Below are positions 4,636 to 7,891 of a stretch of DNA of 7,891 nt, one piece after another. Positions within the stretch are counted from its first letter, which is position 1, and each line of letters begins with the position of its first letter. The DNA comes from Candidatus Acetothermia bacterium. GTDB lineage: Bacteria; Bipolaricaulota; Bipolaricaulia; UBA7950. Location of the stretch: contig DOHL01000136.1 of the NCBI GenBank assembly GCA_003535305.1, positions 1 to 7,891 of the forward strand. The letters run 5' to 3'. The notes below the pieces were generated by a model, which saw nothing but the letters and a program-made list of their open reading frames with translations, ran no database searches and had not been told where the DNA came from. The position numbers and the translations under genes are program-made.

Positions 4636-6840
4636 TATAGCTTGCGCTAAGAACGCGAGAATCATAGAGCTCGCTTCTTTGTCGATCGGACGGTTATAAT
4701 TGCCGCAGCGGGGAGAATAGAGGCAAGCAGGACAACCTGTGTCGCACGGACATTCCTTCACCAATTCGGATGTCCGATTGATCAATTGAGGAAGATGGGA
4801 AAAGAGCTTCTCTGTTATCCCTATCCCTCCGTCTGCTTCATCGAAGATCATGATCGTTGGCCGGCCGGTATCACGATGGTAGGCGGTGGAGGTTCCGGTG
4901 ATATCAGAGCTGTCACAGAGGACGGCAAGAGGAGCCATGGCGATTAGGGCATGCTCAGCTCCATGGACACCGCCGAACAGCGCCTCTTGCGCAATGCCGG
5001 GAATTTCATCGTCGATCGTAATCCACAGCCCTGCAGCCTCGAAGATATGCGGCGGTAAATCGAGTTGTGCAGTCGCTATGGTGCGCCCAAATTTTGTTTT
5101 ACGATAACCAGTGAAACTTTGCGTTACCCGCAGACGACCATAATAGTAACTCGCTGTTGCGGCTATTCTCTCTTGCTCGCTGTGGACAATCCGCACTGCG
5201 GAATCGGTGAGAATCTCTGTATGGTAATTAACTTTCTCTTGTCTGGCTGTTGCCGTACCGTCTTTTAGATTGAGATCTTCGATGACGTAGGTCTGGCCGC
5301 GATTAAGGAGAACTGCGCCGGGAAAGGCGGAACGGCGCGCCCGCAGACTGTCCATCGTCTCCAGTAACTTGCCATTACAAGAAACAGCGATCGTTTCTCC
5401 TGGTATATTATCAAAATTGACCATTTCGTGCGCGCGCACCGTTCCCCGATAGATCAATCCCCGTGGTGTGCGGCCGAGGAGACCATTATCCACGAGGCGA
5501 TCAACGATAGGTCCTTGCTGTGGATCGATTTCATCTTCAGAAAGGGGCAGTTCAGCCGCAGCACAGGCAAGGTGTTCATATTGGGTGTGAGGATTGTTCA
5601 CATTGAGAACGAGCTCTTCCTTTTGTCGATCGAAAAAGTGATCCGGATGGTGCAGTAAATATTGATCAAGAGGGTTTTCAAACGCCATGAATGTGATGAG
5701 CGACGGGTTTGTCCCCCTGCCGGCTCGACCTGCTTGTTGCCAGGTGGAAACAAGACTTCCAGGATAACCGACGAGAATGACAGCGTCGAGGCTTCCGATA
5801 TCGATACCGAGTTCAAGCGCACTCGTTGCCACCACGCCATGGATAGATCCCTGCCGTAGCTCCTGCTCAATACAGCGGCGTTCTTGAGGTAGATAGCCGG
5901 CGCGATAGGCAAGAATTCTCTTTTCAGGTACGAGTTGCGATGCCATGAGAGCTACTTGCTCTGCCATTGCGCGCGACACAGTGAAGCAGATAGTCTGCAA
6001 CCCCTCTTTTGTCAAAAATGACAGCAGTTGAGCTGCTTGTGAATAGATAGAGCGATTGTGATCTGAGAGAGAGTTCCAGAATAAAACCGTCTTTGCGCCG
6101 CGATTGAAGTTATTTTCAATGATCGGAACGCACTTTCGGCCGGTGAGCGCCGCGCTGTATTCTGTGGGATTAGCAACAGAGGCAGAACAGAGAATGAGTT
6201 GGGGAGATCTTTTATAATGCCGCAGTATTCGTAATAAACGGCGAATAAGGAGCGCGACATTCGTTCCGAAAACGCCGTGGTAGCGATGCGCTTCATCGAT
6301 GACGATATATTGCAGATTGGCGAAGAAACGACTCCATTTATAGTGCCATGGAAGGTAATAATGGAGAGCATATGGATTGGAGAGAATGATGCGTGCCCGC
6401 TCTCGGATCTTGCTGCGTTGGTTTACCGGAGTGTCGCCGTCATAGGTGGCAGGAGCCAAGTTGATCTTCAGGGTTCGTTCCAACTCGCGCAGCTTCTGTA
6501 ATTGATCATTGGCCAGCGCTTTTAGCGGGTATAAATAAAGCGCTGTTGCCGTTGGATCAGCTAACAACCCCTCTATAACCGGTAAATTGAATGAGAGTGT
6601 CTTTCCAGAAGAGGTAGGAGTAGTGATGATGAGATCTTTGCCTTTTCTGATCAATTCTATCGCCTCTACTTGGTGACGATAAAGCGAAATAGAGTTGGTT
6701 GACAGATAATCAGTCAGTGATGGCGGCAAAGGAGAGAGCAGATCCCCCAACAACAACCCATTAGAAGGAATCTCTCTTACGTAAGTCACTTGGTCTTGAT
6801 ACCAATGTTGAGCAGCGAGTTTATCTAACAGGTTCTTCAT
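4588..6840 (-). CDS. mrfA: DEAH-box helicase of the MrfA (YprA) family with C-terminal cysteine cluster (DUF1998-type)
   Basis: MrfA is the helicase partner of a DNA repair pathway described for mitomycin C lesions in Bacillus subtilis. The 750-residue product is close to the family length. Superfamily 2 motifs are complete: a Q-motif-like segment (YRHQVEAIE ~54-62), Walker A TPTSSGKT (74-81), YPLKALA (104-110), DEAH (182-185), SAS (219-221), ATSALELGIDIG (338-349) and QQAGRAGR (368-375). The C-terminal domain has FDEADGG (~666-672) and five clustered cysteines (697, 699, 703, 706, 712) in CPCDTGCPACL...RCGNY, a likely metal site. The ATG start overlaps the mrfB stop (ATGA), so the two are probably translationally coupled. 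Residues 736-750 come from the 59-bp repeat and look non-native. A general Hrq1-like helicase is the main alternative; the mrfB neighbour favours MrfA. Confidence 0.92.
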   Translation of the reverse strand: MKNLLDKLAAQHWYQDQVTYVREIPSNGLLLGDLLSPLPPSLTDYLSTNSISLYRHQVEAIELIRKGKDLIITTPTSSGKTLSFNLPVIEGLLADPTATALYLYPLKALANDQLQKLRELERTLKINLAPATYDGDTPVNQRSKIRERARIILSNPYALHYYLPWHYKWSRFFANLQYIVIDEAHRYHGVFGTNVALLIRRLLRILRHYKRSPQLILCSASVANPTEYSAALTGRKCVPIIENNFNRGAKTVLFWNSLSDHNRSIYSQAAQLLSFLTKEGLQTICFTVSRAMAEQVALMASQLVPEKRILAYRAGYLPQERRCIEQELRQGSIHGVVATSALELGIDIGSLDAVILVGYPGSLVSTWQQAGRAGRGTNPSLITFMAFENPLDQYLLHHPDHFFDRQKEELVLNVNNPHTQYEHLACAAAELPLSEDEIDPQQGPIVDRLVDNGLLGRTPRGLIYRGTVRAHEMVNFDNIPGETIAVSCNGKLLETMDSLRARRSAFPGAVLLNRGQTYVIEDLNLKDGTATARQEKVNYHTEILTDSAVRIVHSEQERIAATASYYYGRLRVTQSFTGYRKTKFGRTIATAQLDLPPHIFEAAGLWITIDDEIPGIAQEALFGGVHGAEHALIAMAPLAVLCDSSDITGTSTAYHRDTGRPTIMIFDEADGGIGITEKLFSHLPQLINRTSELVKECPCDTGCPACLYSPRCGNYNRPIDKEASSMILAFLAQAIVGANGCSPDNCTGQA

Positions 6841-7760
6841 GAGCAGCGAGCAGCGGATTTTCCGTGATCTGTCACAGGTAGTCGGCGCTCAATCAGTTGC
6901 TGAGAAAACCAGGACAAAAGGACGGCTAAACTAATGACGTCTTGCCGGTTGTGGTCCAATATCGGAGTTAATAGGCGGCGGAGACCGCTGTCGAGATAGC
7001 GGGAATAGAGAGCAGGGACGAGACTGCCAGGCAGATCGTCTTGTCGCTCAATGCCAAGTTTGTAGCGTTCCACCGTTGATAATCGTAAATTAGGCAGTTC
7101 ATCCCTCCATAGGCGACGAGCATGGCAGAGAAGATCAAGTTGAATCAACTCATACGGCAAAGGCAAGCCGTAATATGCTGAGCGCTCTCGGACCATGTTC
7201 CAATCAAAGGCCTTACCGTTATAAGTTACGAGTAATGCGCCGGCTTCCAGCTCGCGGCCGATCATTATAAGGAGCGGAGGTTCTTCACTCAGGTTTCGCG
7301 ATAGATACTGTTTGAGCAACAAACCGCTTGTTGTCGGTCGGGCTATGGAGATGAGGAATATCGGCGCATTATAGAGGCCTAAACTTTCGATGTCGAAAAA
7401 GAGGATTCCTGCTTTATCGACCAACCCCGCTACAACGAGGTTGAGAGGATGAGAAGAAGGGAGCCAGCGTGAAAGGATATTATGTACCTGGTTTGCGGGA
7501 AGTTCCCTCCCCAGTCCTTTCAGCAACGCTAGCGCCGCCTTTCCCCAACGGGGATGGTTGGTAAGTTCTCTGATCGAACCGTAGCCCTCGCGTTGCAAGC
7601 GTTGCTGATGGTGTTCTCCTATTCCAAAGATCAACCGTAACTCTGCTTGCAGAAGTTCATGCGCCTGTGCTCGCGAGACAAGAGAGGCAGAGAATGATAA
7701 TCGTTCTTCGATAAGCAGACAGTCGCCGAATTTTGTCTTAATTTCTCTCTCTATATGCAC
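6837..7760 (-). CDS. mrfB: MrfB (YprB)-type DEDD exonuclease, RNase H-like fold
   Basis: MrfB is the 3'-5' exonuclease partner of MrfA in B. subtilis mitomycin-lesion repair. From the GTG at 7760 the product has 307 residues. The N-terminal part has KFGDCLLIEERLSF, then a helix-hairpin-helix-like FGIGEHHQQRLQREGYGSI (~45-63). The exonuclease core shows FFDIESLGL (Asp123, Glu125), a second motif with Asp186 (VTYNGKAFDWN) and HNRQDVISL (270-278, Asp274), the DEDD pattern. It ends about 30 residues later, leaving no room for the C-terminal TPR region I recall in B. subtilis YprB. The frame is open to 7856, but that extension encodes repeats. The GTG has GGGA eight bases upstream, inside the 42-bp repeat, so the start is likely but not certain. 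It overlaps mrfA by four bases. Confidence 0.85.
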   Translation of the reverse strand: MHIEREIKTKFGDCLLIEERLSFSASLVSRAQAHELLQAELRLIFGIGEHHQQRLQREGYGSIRELTNHPRWGKAALALLKGLGRELPANQVHNILSRWLPSSHPLNLVVAGLVDKAGILFFDIESLGLYNAPIFLISIARPTTSGLLLKQYLSRNLSEEPPLLIMIGRELEAGALLVTYNGKAFDWNMVRERSAYYGLPLPYELIQLDLLCHARRLWRDELPNLRLSTVERYKLGIERQDDLPGSLVPALYSRYLDSGLRRLLTPILDHNRQDVISLAVLLSWFSQQLIERRLPVTDHGKSAARCS

Positions 7761-7802
7761 TGCTGTAATCCCAAAATATGCGTTAATAAAACCACAGACC
7801 TG
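7761..7802 (-). repeat. 42-bp repeat, copy 2, abutting the mrfB start
   Basis: The reverse complement matches 2910-2951 at 41 of 42 positions. It ends exactly one base before the proposed GTG start of mrfB and carries the GGGA that would act as its ribosome site. Unlike copy 1, it lacks the left arm that makes the terminator hairpin. It may supply the 5' leader, and possibly part of the promoter, of mrfB-mrfA; no convincing -35/-10 pair was found. Confidence 0.9.
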
Positions 7803-7824
7803 CCCCTGCCTGCGCAGGGGCAGG
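7799..7824. repeat. 11-bp-stem hairpin upstream of mrfB
   Basis: CCTGCCCCTGC (7799-7809) and GCAGGGGCAGG (7814-7824) are perfect complements with loop CTGC. The hairpin overlaps the outer end of the 42-bp repeat by four bases. No T-run follows on the + strand; on the minus strand the next bases are TCTGTGGTTTTATT, so it could weakly insulate mrfB from upstream minus-strand transcription. Confidence 0.85.
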
Positions 7825-7884
7825 GGTTCAAAGCTCCGGGGTTCACCCCTGATCAAGTCAGGGGTTCACAGTTCACGGTTAGAA
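7823..7884. repeat. GGGGTTCA repeats, hairpin and 7-bp units at the right edge
   Basis: GGGGTTCA occurs three times (7823-7830, 7838-7845, 7861-7868). CCCCTGA (7846-7852) and TCAGGGG (7858-7864) form a hairpin with loop TCAAG. From 7864 the sequence falls into seven-base units GTTCACA, GTTCACG, GTTAGAA, resembling the start of a tandem 7-bp array cut by the window end. No gene is visible in 7761-7891. Confidence 0.6.
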
Positions 7885-7891
7885 AACGATG

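Noticed and set aside
7761..7856. N-terminal extension of mrfB to the ATG at 7856
   Set aside because: The 32 extra residues are translations of the GGGGTTCA hairpin region, the 11-bp-stem hairpin and the 42-bp repeat.

Overview
The window is bacterial chromosome of moderate G+C (by eye slightly under 50%) carrying two converging sets of housekeeping and DNA-repair genes separated by short, repeat-rich spacers. Intact SmpB, release factor 2 with a programmed frameshift, RuvA and YqgF/RuvX make it bacterial beyond doubt. A YkuK-family protein and an MrfA/MrfB-type pair recall Bacillota (Firmicutes). The spacers are full of GTAGGGGC-type inverted repeats and 7-bp tandem repeats of a kind I associate with uncultured lineages. 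I would say Bacillota-like or a deep uncultured relative, with low confidence.

Plus strand, 167-2885: smpB, mobB, a ykuK-like gene and prfB lie in one direction with gaps of 96, 39 and 42 bases. A hairpin followed by a T-rich stretch just after prfB looks like the terminator. Two genes concern translation quality (tmRNA rescue and termination), one concerns molybdenum cofactor assembly, and one is an RNase H-fold protein of unknown role. prfB must be read through an in-frame TGA (1865-1867) by a +1 shift at CTT-TGA. The SD-like stimulator there is atypical.

Minus strand, 7760-2980: transcription runs mrfB, mrfA, a 534-base gene-free spacer, ruvA, ruvX. The mrfB and mrfA homologues overlap by ATGA and encode a DEDD-type exonuclease and a DEAH-box helicase with a C-terminal cysteine cluster. 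These are the two partners of the mitomycin-lesion repair system described in Bacillus subtilis. ruvA and ruvX add Holliday-junction handling and a RuvC-like nuclease fold, so this half is a genome-maintenance block.

The unusual content is in the spacers. A 42-bp sequence occurs twice, inverted, with one mismatch (2910-2951 and 7761-7802), bracketing the whole minus-strand block; one copy ends one base before the proposed mrfB start. The 4221-4635 region holds a 124-bp MITE-like element with 12-bp terminal inverted repeats, a perfect 28-bp palindrome, and a 59-bp inverted-repeat element that encodes the last 15 codons and stop of mrfA. A hairpin inside the 124-bp element recurs in the ruvX-ruvA spacer. 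Both window edges carry 7-bp-periodic repeats. I found no tRNA, rRNA, CRISPR array, transposase gene or prophage gene, and no clearly new multi-gene system. The novelty lies in the repeat modules and how they touch gene ends and starts.
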